Shown: piece after piece, positions 31,200 through 41,099 of the stretch
Numbering within the stretch: position 1 is the stretch's first letter
Layout: each line of letters begins with the position of its first letter
Source of the DNA: Symbiodinium natans
Lineage: Eukaryota; Sar; Dinophyceae; Suessiales; Symbiodiniaceae
Length of the DNA stretch: 64,000 nt
Assembly (NCBI GenBank): GCA_905221605.1
Contig: CAJNDS010002065.1
Span: 1-64,000 of the forward strand
Direction of reading: 5' to 3'
Program-made: the position numbers and the translations under genes
The notes under the pieces: model-generated
Told to the model about the DNA's origin: nothing
Databases searched by the model: none
The model's input: only the letters and a program-made list of their open reading frames with translations

Positions 31200-32750
31200 T
31201 TGGTTCTGCAGGTCAATGCTCATCCTGTGCGTGTGCACTGCGGAGGGTTGCAAGAATACAGAAATGCTGGCAACCCGAAATGCAGCAGCCCAACGTCTCC
31301 CCCCAACGCAGCCTGTGGAACGGTGCAGGGGGGGGGGAGAGAGTTGCTTTAACCCAACGTGAACTGACAATTTCTCACCCTAAAGCAAGGCAACCGACCA
31401 CCAAGACCAAAAGAAGGCAGCTGAAACTTCGATCTCAGCAGGGCCACACGAAGGCATCCTGGAGGAAAGTCTGCGGCTGGAACACCTCTTCGGGCTTCGA
31501 GAAGTTGGACTACTTGGCTTTGAAGATTGAGGTTGTCTGTTGTTTTACCTCCTACTGGCGCTAAGGGGGGACTCTAGCGGGAAGTCTGCTTTCTTGGGGT
31601 GGGATAACAAAAACGTAAAGGTCAACCAAAACTAAACAGCGAGATCAGAAGAGTTCAATAAGTACCAACAAAACTAGACACCAGTCTACTACTGCTCAGA
31701 TGAATACCAACTAACAGGAATGCTAATGCTAATGTCTTGGATACCTTTGCTAGCAACACTACTGCTATTAGCATTGCCCCGATACGCTTCCGACAAGTAT
31801 TGTTGCTGTGAATACTCTCCTAGTTCTCTGTTAACCATCAGACAGACTCCTGCTACAGTACTAGAGAACCCCTGAATTCAAATCAAATAAGCCGAGAAGC
31901 TGGAAGCCAGCAGAAAAAATGAGCAAAATGCCAAGAAACCAACCACTCAGCCAAGAACGCCAAACAATGCCAACAGAGATCAACAGAGCCATCGAAACCA
32001 AAGGCCTGACAAGCAGGCCCAGACAACAAAAAGACGGCGCAAAACCCGAGACGGACGCCAAAAGCCAAGAAGCCAAGCAGCGAGCAAGCCATTCAAGTAG
32101 AAGAGAGATGTTTGCTTGAAGACTTTCGTTTTGGACAATGGCTTGGGGGCTGTTAGCCCAAGCAAGCTCCGTCTCAGGACCCAGCGTATATCCACACTGG
32201 CACTGAGCTGGTAAGAACAAGGACAATACCACGTTAAACAAAAGTGCCGGCGCGGGGATTTCTCCGGTCCTCGGGGTGGGTGATGCACTGGCTCGGATGA
32301 AAGAGGGTTCCGTTCGCGAATTTAGCTTCAATTTAGCTTCCTCTTGTTGTTCTTCCCCTTCTTCTCCTTCTCAGCATGTATGGGGTTTGGGAGCTGCTCC
32401 TCTCCCACCCTGTGTTGGTACGAGCGGCAGGACTGGTCCTAGCCAGCTGGGGCTTGCTGGTATGTGCCGAGTTCTCAAGGTGGCAAACAGTTCTCACAAT
32501 TGTGTGGGATTCTGCGTAGGGCTACAAGGACTGCTGATCCATGGGGAAGCGCCCAGGACCTCACTTAAGCCAGCACCCCTCTACATCCGACCTTGAAGCC
32601 AAACGTTCGGCTTCAGGGTCTTCGGCCTTTACACCCAAGCCCTCGCAGCACTGTGTCCCTGCCTCTGATTCATGGTTGGGACTATTAAAATTATAAATTT
32701 ATACTCCTTATTGGGTTTAAGTACCCTTAAAAATGTAAAATGGTACCCAA
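31200..32750. other. no supported gene
   Basis: No telomere arrays and no TIR element. Open frames up to 156 codons on the minus strand (31861-32331) are hydrophobic but overlap other frames and were not recognised. A G run at 31328-31337. Confidence 0.35.
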
Positions 32751-32756
32751 CTATGA

Positions 32757-32849
32757 CCAAGGCCTTGGCCAAGGCCACGCCCACGAAGCCACGGGCCCAG
32801 CCATAGAGAATGTCGCGGACGACGGTGGGCACGTAGGCCTCAACCAGAA
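32757..32849 (-). CDS. mitochondrial-carrier-like protein, 3' exon
   Basis: The minus strand reads VEAYVPTVVRDILYGWARG then FVGVALAKAL. The PTVVRD...GWARG stretch fits the even-numbered-helix region of SLC25-type mitochondrial carriers (P-x-x-x-R-D before a membrane helix). It begins directly at the TAAG end of the family B element 32850-32951. Last of the collinear carrier-like exons between 37.2 and 32.7 kb. Confidence 0.5.
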
Positions 32850-32951
32850 CTTAGTTGTCCCGTACCTAGCGGGTTTAAAGGTTAACCTTTGGGATTCTAA
32901 GGGGAATATATTAACCCAAAAAGGTTAAAGGTTACCTACTCTACTACTAAG
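32850..32951. mobile_element. TIR element family B with 4-bp target duplication, likely an intron
   Basis: Starts CTTAG and ends CTAAG, 102 bp, flanked by AGAA on both sides (32846-32849 and 32952-32955). On the minus strand it supplies a GT donor (GTAGTAGAG at 32947) and an AG acceptor (ACTAAG ending at 32850). Removing 32850-32947 keeps the frame open across the join (GASL|ILVEAYVPTVV), although exact excision of the element also leaves an open frame. Confidence 0.65.
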
Positions 32952-33035
32952 AGAAGCACCCAGTGCTTCCGCGCTTTTGAGGCCCATGTTCCGGCCGGGA
33001 GTGTTGCAAGAAGCGTGGACAGATGCGTGCCCCGA
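32948..33035 (-). CDS. carrier-gene exon candidate
   Basis: Minus-strand sequence between the CCCTAAA-type array (acceptor GTGCAAG at about 33036) and the family B element. One frame reads NMGLKSAEALGAS into the next exon; the other two frames are also open, so the frame is not fixed. Confidence 0.3.
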
Positions 33036-33039
33036 ACCT

Positions 33040-33185
33040 TGCACCCTAAACCCTCTAAACCCTCTAAACCCTTTAAACCCTCTAAACCCTCTAAACCCTC
33101 TAAACCCTCTAAACCCTCTAAACCCTCTAACCCCTACAAAGCCTACAAAGCCTACAAACCCTAAACCCTAAACCCTAAACCCTAA
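33040..33185 (-). repeat. array of CCCTCTAAA 9-mers followed by CCCTAAA
   Basis: About ten copies of a 9-base variant (CCCTCTAAA), three ACAAAGCCT-like units, then four CCCTAAA units. Confidence 0.9.
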
Positions 33186-33654
33186 TTTGCCCTTACCCCG
33201 AAACCTCTGGTGGGACATTTGTGGGCCTGGTAGAGGAGAGCAGGCTTGATCTCCCACCCCATGCTCTTGCCTTATGAAGGAGGCTGTGGCGTTGGGGGGT
33301 TTAGGGTTTAGGATTTAGGGTCAAAAGGGTTTAGGGTTTAGGGTGTTGGGGGGATGTATGGCTTGACAACTACGCCTCGGGGTAAGTGAGGGTTTAGAGT
33401 TATAGAGTTTAGGGTAAGCCGGGTAAGCTTCGGGGTGTTGGATTTTGCCTCGGGCTCTTGAGCAGGACAGTCGCGAACAACGCGCATTGCATTTAAATGT
33501 TGGGTCCTGCAGGGGTTGGAGAGTTCAGGGCTTTGTTCCCGCTATTATGCCGCCAATGTATATACTCCAACTTGACAAAAGCAAGGTGCAGCAAACATTT
33601 GGACTACGAAGACTTCTCTGCCCTACCTTGCGGCTGAGCGCGGATGACCGGTGA

Positions 33655-33732
33655 ACGCATCGGTTTTGATTCCCGAGCTGCGGAACCGGTAGTTGGTGAC
33701 GGGCAGCATAGCCGTGCAGAACAGGAACCTGT
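33655..33732 (-). CDS. carrier-gene exon candidate
   Basis: The minus strand reads FLFCTAMLPVTNYRFRSSG, hydrophobic then basic, which would suit the matrix-side end of a carrier helix. The phase to neighbouring exons was not resolved and a second frame is open. Confidence 0.3.
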
Positions 33733-33977
33733 GGAAGGAAAGCAACTTCAAGCTCAACGAGAAAAATGCAAGCGCTCAAGTAGTCGAAGTCGCTGAGGTC
33801 CAACGGCAACCCCGACACCATCGACACAAACACCATGGATGCTCCTGACTAACCTGGCGAAGCACCTACTCCCCTGAGTTGGACCCCTCCACGGAGCATT
33901 TTGCTTCGGATTTCTGCCGCCTTTTGCTCGCGACTGAAGTTGAAGGACTGGTCTATCGGATTTTGGGGTTAGTGGAG

Positions 33978-34124
33978 CCTCGGGGACCACATGAACCCTG
34001 AAAGGGTTGATGGCTCATATACCTTAATAATAGGAGTTTATGGTAGCACAGGGTTTTTGACCCCAATAAACCCTAAACCCTAAACCCTAAACCCTAAACC
34101 CCAATGTTCATGTCGTCCCCAAGG
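33978..34124. mobile_element. family A element with CCCTAAA repeats inside it
   Basis: Left end CCTCGGGGACCACATGAACC, right end GTTCATGTCGTCCCCAAGG. Between core and right end are five CCCTAAA units (34067-34102) that other copies lack. It lies in the intron after the carrier-like exon ending at 34128. Confidence 0.7.
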
Positions 34125-34127
34125 TCG

Positions 34128-34193
34128 ATGGAGGTCGGGGCACCCGCTGATGGTGCCGCTCAAGCCGGCGCTGATCGCAGTGAAGGACATGGC
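34128..34193 (-). CDS. mitochondrial-carrier-like exon
   Basis: After a CTCAG acceptor the minus strand reads AMSFTAISAGLSGTISGCPD, a small-residue helix (AGxxSGxxxGxP) typical of odd-numbered carrier helices. In phase with the exon at 34987-35041 if that exon ends at a GC donor. The 3' limit is approximate (a possible GA donor next to the family A element). Confidence 0.5.
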
Positions 34194-34986
34194 CTGAGAT
34201 TTCCAGTTGAAGATTTAGGGTTTGGGGTTTAGGGGTTAGGGGTTTAGGGGTTAAACAAAACAAACGAAAAAAAAACCAAACCCTGAGATTTCCAGCTGAG
34301 ATTAGGGTTTAGGAAGTTTAGGAAGTTTCGGGTCTAGGGTGAAGGGGTTAGGGGATTGACATGATACATCCCCTTGCTGTGGGCCGAGGGAATATGTCAT
34401 AAGTTTCCAAAACAGCACGACCATTTCGGATTCAGTCGGCTGGGGCTGAATGCCCAAGACCGAGGTGCACCATGTCTCTGAACCTATGCAAACGGCCTTG
34501 GACAGGAGTGAGTGAGCACCGTCTCCCCACGACAGCACCACATCACATGTAATAAGCCTATATCGCCGAGCTACACCATGTCAACTACATCGCCTCTTCG
34601 GGGAGCCCTTTTTGGAAAACCTCAAGGCTGGGCTGTCTTCTGGTTCCTTGGCCGCCTGCAACTGTATAAATTAAGAGAGCACTCACTCTTCCGAGCGGTT
34701 GGGTCTGAACGCAGTCCATCGAATCATTCCGACACCAGACTCTCAGGGGCCGAGCCGGCGGAGGAAGAGCTTAGAGCTTGGAACAGGTATATGGTGACTA
34801 CATAAGGTATAAATGAGGGTTTTCTAGGGGAATAAGATTGAGGGTCCCTTCTAAAGGTCCCTCCTTAGACCCCTTAAGATGCGTACTGCAAGATGCACAC
34901 CGCATGCACTGCTTGCCCTCCCCGAAACCCTAAACCCTAAACCCTAAACCCTAAACCCTAAACCCTCCCAATGCTGCCCAGGGGGC

Positions 34987-35041
34987 CATGTTGATGATCT
35001 CAAAAATGGGGAACTTCAACATGTTGGTGGGGAAGGTGGTC
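34987..35041 (-). CDS. mitochondrial-carrier-like exon
   Basis: The minus strand reads TTFPTNMLKFPIFEIINM after a TGCAAG|G acceptor; GC donor proposed. The pattern of Pro/Asn/Lys followed by an aromatic-Glu (PIFE) resembles the end of an even carrier helix (xxFxxYE). Confidence 0.5.
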
Positions 35042-35047
35042 CTTGCA

Positions 35048-35160
35048 CCCAGATCTTCCAAAACCCCCTGAATTAAGGAATATACCCCTAATTTATACGA
35101 AGGATCCTTATCATGAATTAGGGTATATTGCTCAAATCAAAGGGTTTTGGAAGATCTGGG
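35048..35160. mobile_element. TIR element family C, intact
   Basis: A 113-bp element with long inverted ends CCCAGATCTTCCAAAACCCC / GGGTTTTGGAAGATCTGGG and a core around a GGATCC. It lies a few bases upstream (minus sense) of the exon at 35041, inside an intron of the carrier-like gene. Confidence 0.75.
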
Positions 35161-35473
35161 CAGGCTGAACCCTTTTTGCTTCAGGGCTCCTGGGGTCTCT
35201 GGCCTGTGAGGATCGAAGCCAATGCGAGTTATGCAGGCTCAACCCTAAAGCCTACGTTTTTGTCTGTCTAGGCAAACGCCGTACAGTAAACCCTAAACCC
35301 TAAACCCCAAACCATCCCAAACCCCAAACCCGAAAGCATGCCTTAGGGGCCTTTCAAGACTTGGGGCACGTAGCGGAGGCTTCGGCTCAGGCGATGGGGC
35401 TGAGACCCTACATCCCCCCTAAATGCGGGTGAGGCTGGACTCTCAGGGCTTCAAGAACCATCATCCGAGAGTC

Positions 35474-35508
35474 AAGAAGAAGTTGGCCATGAGCTTGAAG
35501 TTCATCTC
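35474..35508 (-). CDS. 35-nt carrier-gene exon
   Basis: The minus strand reads EMNFKLMANFF between a GCGCAG acceptor and a GA donor (TT|GACTCTCGG). 11 codons plus two bases, which the next exon completes to give FFLTTFPTN. Confidence 0.4.
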
Positions 35509-36044
35509 CTGCGCTCAGTATGGCTTTGGACCTGTGATCGTTGAGTGATCGTTGCTTTGAGTGGTCTGTTGAATTTAGATTTGTCAAGGTTGCATGCACG
35601 CCGCATTCTACGGTGCTCGCGAGTGGCCTGTGCTTGCTATGCGGTTGCGGGGAGCGGTCATTTGCCGCCTGTGAAAACCGAACGTCGCGTCAGCAGCATC
35701 TTTTGGCTTCTAAAACTGCATGCAAGAAAGTCTACACACAAAAGCGCTGGACGCCTGCTGCTGATGTGGGCTAAGCACGGGCCCTCCTACTGCGATTTTC
35801 TGGGAAGAGCAGCTGCCAAAATCGGAGAATGAACGGATGTGAGCGGGGCTGGCCAAACGAAATGCCCCCTTTCCTCTCCGAAAATATCAAGCAAAAGAGG
35901 CAGGCGAGACGACCCCCAGCTCTGTAAGCTTGCGTCTCTTCCGTGGGGGGAGCCTCCCTGGACCTTCAGGTACGCCATGAGCCTGAGAGATGCGACGTGC
36001 CGGGGATGGCCGCTGTTGCAACACCTTTCAGGCCTTGGGATGGC

Positions 36045-36125
36045 TCCAAAAACATACGCCGCACCCCCAGGTTGCACCTTGAAGGCCTCTGCCACCGTCA
36101 TGCGCTTGACAAGCAAGCGGTTGAC
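36045..36125 (-). CDS. mitochondrial-carrier-like exon
   Basis: An exact 27-codon exon reading VNRLLVKRMTVAEAFKVQPG then GAAYVFG, between a GGGAG acceptor and a GC donor. Joined to the exon 36719-36793 it gives CEPLVNRLLVKRMT, the matrix-loop position of a carrier repeat (P-x-x-x-x-x-[KR]), though the usual acidic residue after Pro is missing. Confidence 0.5.
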
Positions 36126-36718
36126 CTCCCATTGGCTGTGGGACGATTGGTTTGGGGTCAGGCTTCCTTCAAGGGCTTGACAAAGTCCGCAACTTCAACC
36201 CCAATCCCTCCGACCCCAGAAAATCTCCACCGCCTCAACCCCTGGCAGTGAAGCCTGCAGATGGTATGCATGTCAAGGAATGCCGTCAGGTGGACGCTTG
36301 TCTAGCAATGTCCCAGTTTCTTTTTGTGGTGCCGCCTCGCCCTGTTGGCTGCCAAAGGTGTTGGTAAGACATCAACCACCCCAATGCGCGGCCGAGTATG
36401 GCCCAATGCTGCCCCGAAGACATCCTGTGCAACCCTGTTTTTATGGTGTGAAAGAGGCTTTCAGACTATTTTTTGCATGGCAACTCCGAAAGTCTACTCC
36501 AAACTTGCTTCGGGCTAGAGGACCCACAAGCCCCCCCCCCCCCCCCCCCCAAAAAAAGAATTACCACAGGTCCAAACCCGGGCCGAGGTTCGCATGACTA
36601 CTTCGCCCTGTGCGGGGGGGCGGGGGAGTCACCGGCTGACAACTGAACGCGGATCTGCCCTGCATCTTTGGCTTCGTAAACCCAAAAAAGTGCCCTGCCC
36701 CCTCCCCCCCCCCCCGGC

Positions 36719-36793
36719 CAGCGGCTCGCACATGGCAGAGAGGATAGCAGCCACGAAGGCGGCAGTTGCACCTTGTGCGCCTGCAGCGAAGAC
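36719..36793 (-). CDS. mitochondrial-carrier-like exon, first helix
   Basis: An exact 25-codon exon reading VFAAGAQGATAAFVAAILSA then MCEPL, after a TTCAG|G acceptor and before a GC donor. The AGAxGAxAA pattern is typical of the first carrier helix. Joined upstream it reads FFSKALPN|VFAAGAQG with no phase problem. Confidence 0.55.
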
Positions 36794-36978
36794 CTGAAGA
36801 ATTTGGACGGACCCATGGTCGCTTGAAGGGTTCGGTGTTCAGAGGTGCTTTTGAAATAGCTCGCGGCTTGCAAGGCAAACGTTCACGTACTTTGAGTGTT
36901 CTTTGCCGGGTTGTGGCATGACGGGCTGAAAGCTCCGCCTGAGAAGCTTTCGGTTCCGTGTAGCGTGGCAGCATGCTC

Positions 36979-37111
36979 ATGGGTTCCCCTACTACCCCCC
37001 TCTATACTAACCCCCCCCCCCCTAGGTGCCCCCCCCATAACTAAGGCTATTTAGGGACCGAAATACGGTTCATTAAGGGGTAACCTAGGGGGGGTAGTAG
37101 GTGAACCCATG
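36979..37111. mobile_element. TIR element family G in a carrier-gene intron
   Basis: Inverted ends CATGGGTTCCCCTACTACCC / GGGTAGTAGGTGAACCCATG around C runs. It starts one base or so after the GT donor of the exon ending at 37114. Confidence 0.65.
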
Positions 37112-37113
37112 AC

Positions 37114-37225
37114 ATTTGGCAGCGCCTTGCTAAAGAAGTTTGGCGCCGCCGCTGCGGCGGCCGTGGTCACAGCCGACTGGTCGCGCGAGGGAGTCACCTT
37201 CGTCTGGCTCGCAGCGATGGTTCTA
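37114..37225 (-). CDS. carrier-like gene, 5' exon
   Basis: The minus strand reads IAASQTKVTPSRDQSAVTTA then AAAAAPNFFSKALPN, ending at a GT donor (GTCATGGG). Low-complexity, Ala-rich and positively charged, which would suit an N-terminal leader before the first helix. The start codon was not found. Confidence 0.45.
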
Positions 37226-37233
37226 GTGGGGTT

Positions 37234-37345
37234 TTGGGACGTTCCCCCTTATACTACCAGTCCTGAATAGGGATTCTAGTACCCCCTGTGCTAGTCCCCC
37301 CCTAAACCCTAAACCCTGAACCCTGAACCCTGAACCCTAAACCCT
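37234..37345. mobile_element. truncated family D element fused to a CCCTAAA array
   Basis: TTGGGACGTTCCCCCTTATACTA begins a family D element whose other end is replaced at about 37302 by CCCTAAA/CCCTGAA units. Confidence 0.6.
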
Positions 37346-37979
37346 TCCCAAGTGCGGTTGCTCTTTTGCAATCAGGGCCTCTGTAGCTTGGCGGGGCACT
37401 TTCCGAAGGCCTATGCCGTAGCCTATGCCTACCCTTTCTTCTGGAAGCCTGCACTGGTTTACACATGATAACCATGGTAATAATCATCAAGATAGAATAG
37501 CAAAACATAATTTATATGCAAGAATGATAATAACATGTGTATGCATGGGTGTAGGGTGTAGGGTTTAGGGTTTCGGCTTCTCGGCAAAGCTCCACTGCAA
37601 GCTGCTTGTTTGGTTGAGGGCAGTTGGCTTGATAGGTCTGCTGGCTGGTGAAGGTCGTAGTATAGCAGAATGCCCCTACATGATGGGGTGATTACACTTG
37701 CCCGCGCTGATCCCAATGGACGTGCCAACCTGGAGAGCCCATGCTTGCTGCATCGGTACTTAAATTGAAACTGTGGACTCGCGCCCTAAACCCTAAACCC
37801 CAAACCCTAAACCCTAAACCTGGGCCAGTAGCAAATAGCAAAGCCACCTCTCTTGACCCCAAAAGCGCCGAACCCCAAGCTTAAACCCCTGCGTCAACTC
37901 TTTGTGGCGAGTGGCTCCAGCCGTAAGCGGAGCCCGGGCACCCGTGGACCTCTAGCAGCTAACAGCACACTTAGTTGTC

Positions 37980-38071
37980 CCGTACCTAGCGGGTTTAAAG
38001 GTTAGCCTTTGGGATTATAAGGGGAATATAGTAACCCAAAAAGGTCAAAGGTTACCTACTCTACTACTAAG
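37980..38071. mobile_element. TIR element family B, 4-bp CACA duplication
   Basis: A 92-bp element starting CTTAGTTGTCCCGTACCTAG and ending CTACTCTACTACTAAG; CACA at 37976-37979 and 38072-38075. Nearly identical to the copy at 32850 except for a short indel. Confidence 0.8.
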
Positions 38072-38185
38072 CACAAATAGGCTTGGGGCGGCTTTTTGTT
38101 TCAGGTTTGTTGGGCTGCATGTGCATGCTCTTCGCCGTCACCTGCCTCTGTTTCCGACCCCAGGGTTGCATTGGGGCATTCCTGT

Positions 38186-38255
38186 AGGTTTAGGGTTTAG
38201 GGTTTAGGGTTTAGGGTTTAGGGCTTAGGGTTTAGGGTTTAGGGTTTAGGGTTGA
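38186..38255 (+). repeat. TTTAGGG telomere-type array
   Basis: About ten units, one CTTAGGG. Confidence 0.9.
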
Positions 38256-38364
38256 GGTGAATGGGAGCCACGGCTAAACCTAGGGAACTTCTCAACCTTC
38301 TCGTGCTAAGCTGGAAGATCCTCAAGAAAGCCATGCCCGCAAACGCGCCTTGTCAGGGCAGTGG

Positions 38365-38465
38365 AGCTCCTTAGCATTCTTTTTAGGAATAAAAAAAGGT
38401 TACGCTTGATTGTTCCTGCTACATAAAGGAAACCCAACAAGTTTTAAGTTCAAATATTGGCTAAG
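38365..38465. mobile_element. possible diverged relative of family B
   Basis: TTAGCATTCTTTTTAGGAAT ... CCCAACAAGTTTTAAGTTCAA ... GGCTAAG. It shares its layout with 7000-7090 (AAACCCAAAAAGTTTAAAGTTCAA). The ends are only weakly inverted. Confidence 0.35.
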
Positions 38466-38970
38466 TGTTTTTTGCAGACAAGCAACTTGCTTATTCCGGG
38501 CTGGGTGCACAGAAGCATCGCCGAATGAAAGCAATGGAATTGCGGGAGTCATGGGTGCCGCATGACTTTCCTAGTTATTTGATCTTGGTCCTAAGCTACT
38601 GTTCTTGTTACAGGGGAGGAAACATTTCAAAACAAAGGCAAGGAGGCAAAAAACGAAGAAGACATGAAGAAGCACTCTCAACCCTACTCCTATGCCCGGC
38701 ACCTAACAGTCCTGGACCCCAAAAACCCTCCACAGCCTTCGCGAAACTACTTCTTACTCATCAGCTGGACGTCCCAAGAAACGTCACACAATGCTCAAGG
38801 CAGCGACCTTCTTCAGGCTGACAGGAACTGGATAAACCGGGGCAATTCCCAAATTTTGCGATCTTCGCCAAGGGTCTGGTGCTGGGCACAGCTGGATGGG
38901 CTCGCAAAGCCAACTAAGCTGCCTTGGTGTGCAAGGATGCCAAGCCTTAAACCTCAAGCTACGTTGTACC

Positions 38971-39072
38971 TTGGGATGTTACCCCTTATACTAACAGTCC
39001 TTAAGAGGGATTATCACTGGAGGTACTATAATCTTACTTAAGGACTATTGGTATAAGGGGGAACATCCCAAG
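38971..39072. mobile_element. TIR element family D, intact
   Basis: Ends CTTGGGATGTTACCCCTTATAC and GTATAAGGGGGAACATCCCAAG with internal complementary arms (AGTCCTTAAG / CTTAAGGACT), so nearly the entire element is one palindrome. Confidence 0.75.
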
Positions 39073-39228
39073 CTGTACCGGCTTCAGCGCATCAATCTGA
39101 AGTTCTGCTTTGCTTCGGCCACCGGATGCCGGGCATTTCCGGATGCAATGGGGGGGGCTTCGTGGGCACTGCGCGGGGCGTACCCCTCCAAGACAACCCT
39201 GCAAGGCTTGTTCGCCAATGGAGCCTTT

Positions 39229-39327
39229 CAAGAACCCTGAAATTGGGGTCATATACCCTATACTACTTTCGTTCCCATTAAGGTATATGAACCATAAACC
39301 CTTTTAGGGTTCATTTGGTCCCTACGG
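39229..39327. mobile_element. TIR element family A, left end eroded
   Basis: CAAGAACCCTGAAATTGGGG ... GGGTTCATTTGGTCCCTACGG; core intact. Confidence 0.6.
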
Positions 39328-39833
39328 TTCGGGTGCTCCTTCGGGTTGCGAGGCGGGCTTCTCTGAGGCGCTGAAAAGTTTGCATGCCCTTCAGCAGGGC
39401 TTCAAGGTCTTGCTTGTGTCCAGGTGCTGTTCCACAGCAGGCAGCAGCCAACAATTACCTGGGCGCGTGCGGCTGCGGGATGAAATTGACACAGATCTGC
39501 ACTGCACCCACTACTCCGTTCCAAGATCATGATATCCATACGGTCTAGAATCTCGGCTTGCGCAACGTCCGCATAGGTTCACGCCGGCCGGCTCCATACA
39601 CTAATCTGCTTCATCTTGTCCGGAAGGCTTAACTTTGCATGTCCAAGCAGCCAGCAGGGTCACTCCGCTGCGTCCACGCATGGCCATCGTGTCAGAAGAA
39701 ATGGCAGGGAGTTAGTGACACGCTGTGGGCACAGGAGCAAGAACTCAGGGAAGATCGGCGAAGGTAAAGGCTTCCCGTTTGCAGGGGACCGCAGCTCCTT
39801 CTCAGGAAGCCCCTCTCAAGGCTCCGGCTTGAC

Positions 39834-39873
39834 AAACCCTAAACCCTAAACCCTAAACCCTAAACCCTAAACC
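39834..39873 (-). repeat. CCCTAAA telomere-type array
   Basis: Five to six units. Confidence 0.9.
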
Positions 39874-39882
39874 CACGTGCAG

Positions 39883-39937
39883 CTATACCCCCCTTAGAAC
39901 CTTAGTAAAAATCATAAATCCCAAGGGGGATATAGGC
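39883..39937. mobile_element. short TIR element family L
   Basis: CTATACCCCCCTTAGAACCT ... CCCAAGGGGGATATAG, 55 bp; longer relative at 62691. Confidence 0.55.
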
Positions 39938-40104
39938 AGGACAGAGCCAGCTCTGAGCCCAACCTTCCCTGAAACCCTAAACCCTAAACCCTAAACCCAA
40001 CACAGGCCATGTTTAGGAACTGAGGAGGCCCAAGTCATGATGCTGGTGCTACCCTGGACCCTCTTCCTAAAGTGACACCGCCCCCAGTGAGACCATTGCC
40101 CGCC

Positions 40105-40157
40105 ACCCTAAACCCTAAACCCTAAACCCTAAACCCTAAACCCTAAACCCTAAACAA
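40105..40157 (-). repeat. CCCTAAA telomere-type array
   Basis: Seven perfect units. Confidence 0.9.
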
Positions 40158-40285
40158 ATCCTAACCCCAAGCTCGAAGGTGCAGGGGCCATGCCTCCGAA
40201 ACTTGAAAAACAGCGAATCCATACCGCATCTGCACTGTCTACACCCAACACGACCAAACGTTTAAACCCAAACATCAAGTCAAAC

Positions 40286-40577
40286 AACCCTAAACCCTAA
40301 ACCCCAAACCCTAAACCCTATCCCAAAACCCTAAAACCCTAAAACCCTAAAACCCTAAAACCCTAAAACCCTAAAACCCTAAAACCCTAAAACCCTAAAA
40401 CCCTAAAACCCTAAAACCCTAAAACCCTAAAACCCTAAAACCCTAAAACCCTAAAACCCTAAAACCCTAAAACACTAAAACCCTAAAACCCTAAAACCCT
40501 AAAACCCTAAAACCCTAAAACCCTAAAACCCTAAAACCCTAAAACCCTAAAACCCTAAAACCCTAAAACCCTAAAAC
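40286..40577 (-). repeat. long array of the 8-base unit CCCTAAAA
   Basis: After four ordinary CCCTAAA units the period changes to eight (CCCTAAAA) for about 31 units (roughly 40327-40577) with a single substitution (CACTAAAA near 40471). TTTTAGGG is the Chlamydomonas-type telomere unit, whereas the rest of the window is the 7-base TTTAGGG type. It is the longest homogeneous array here. Confidence 0.95.
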
Positions 40578-40637
40578 GGATGGCTCCACAACAGCTGAGC
40601 GCCGCGCGACTCCGGCCTGGGCACGTCGGGCTAAAGG

Positions 40638-41090
40638 GTTTAGGGTTTAGGGTTTAGGGTTTAGGCTTTAGGGCTTTAGGGCTTAGGGGGAGAGTGTGTT
40701 CATGCATGTTCTCAGGGCGTTGACGCCAAGGTCTGAGTCTGGGCACTCTCAGTTTTTGAGTGAGTCTTCAAGCATATACAAGCACGAAGCGAAAACATCA
40801 ACGGCCCTTCTGCGCACCCTCTTGCTCTTGCCCAGACCCCTGGGAAGATCCAAGAAACAGTACCCCCAAATAGTACGCTATACTACTATTGGGTCATTCT
40901 TAGCAAGTAAACGAAGTATCCTCGACCCGAGGCCCGACAATGACACCCCTTATGAGAGCAGCAGCTACCAAAACGTCCCAGAGGGAATGAATGAAAGTCA
41001 GCCGTTGTGGCCGTTGCTAGGCTGGGTTTAGGGTTTAGGGTTAAGGGTTTAGGGTTTAGGGTTTAGAGTTTAGGGTTTAGGGTATAGGGC
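40638..41090 (+). repeat. TTTAGGG arrays at 40638-40690 and 41026-41090
   Basis: Two arrays on the opposite strand to the octamer array. The sequence between them has open frames but none recognised. Confidence 0.8.
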
Positions 41091-41099
41091 TATCTAAAG

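Noticed and set aside
36594-36797. Plus-strand ORF near 36.7 kb
   Set aside because: Overlaps the in-phase minus-strand carrier exon and a C/G run; no support.
40286-40577. Chromosome end at the octamer array
   Set aside because: Unique sequence with exon-like content continues on both sides, so the array is internal.
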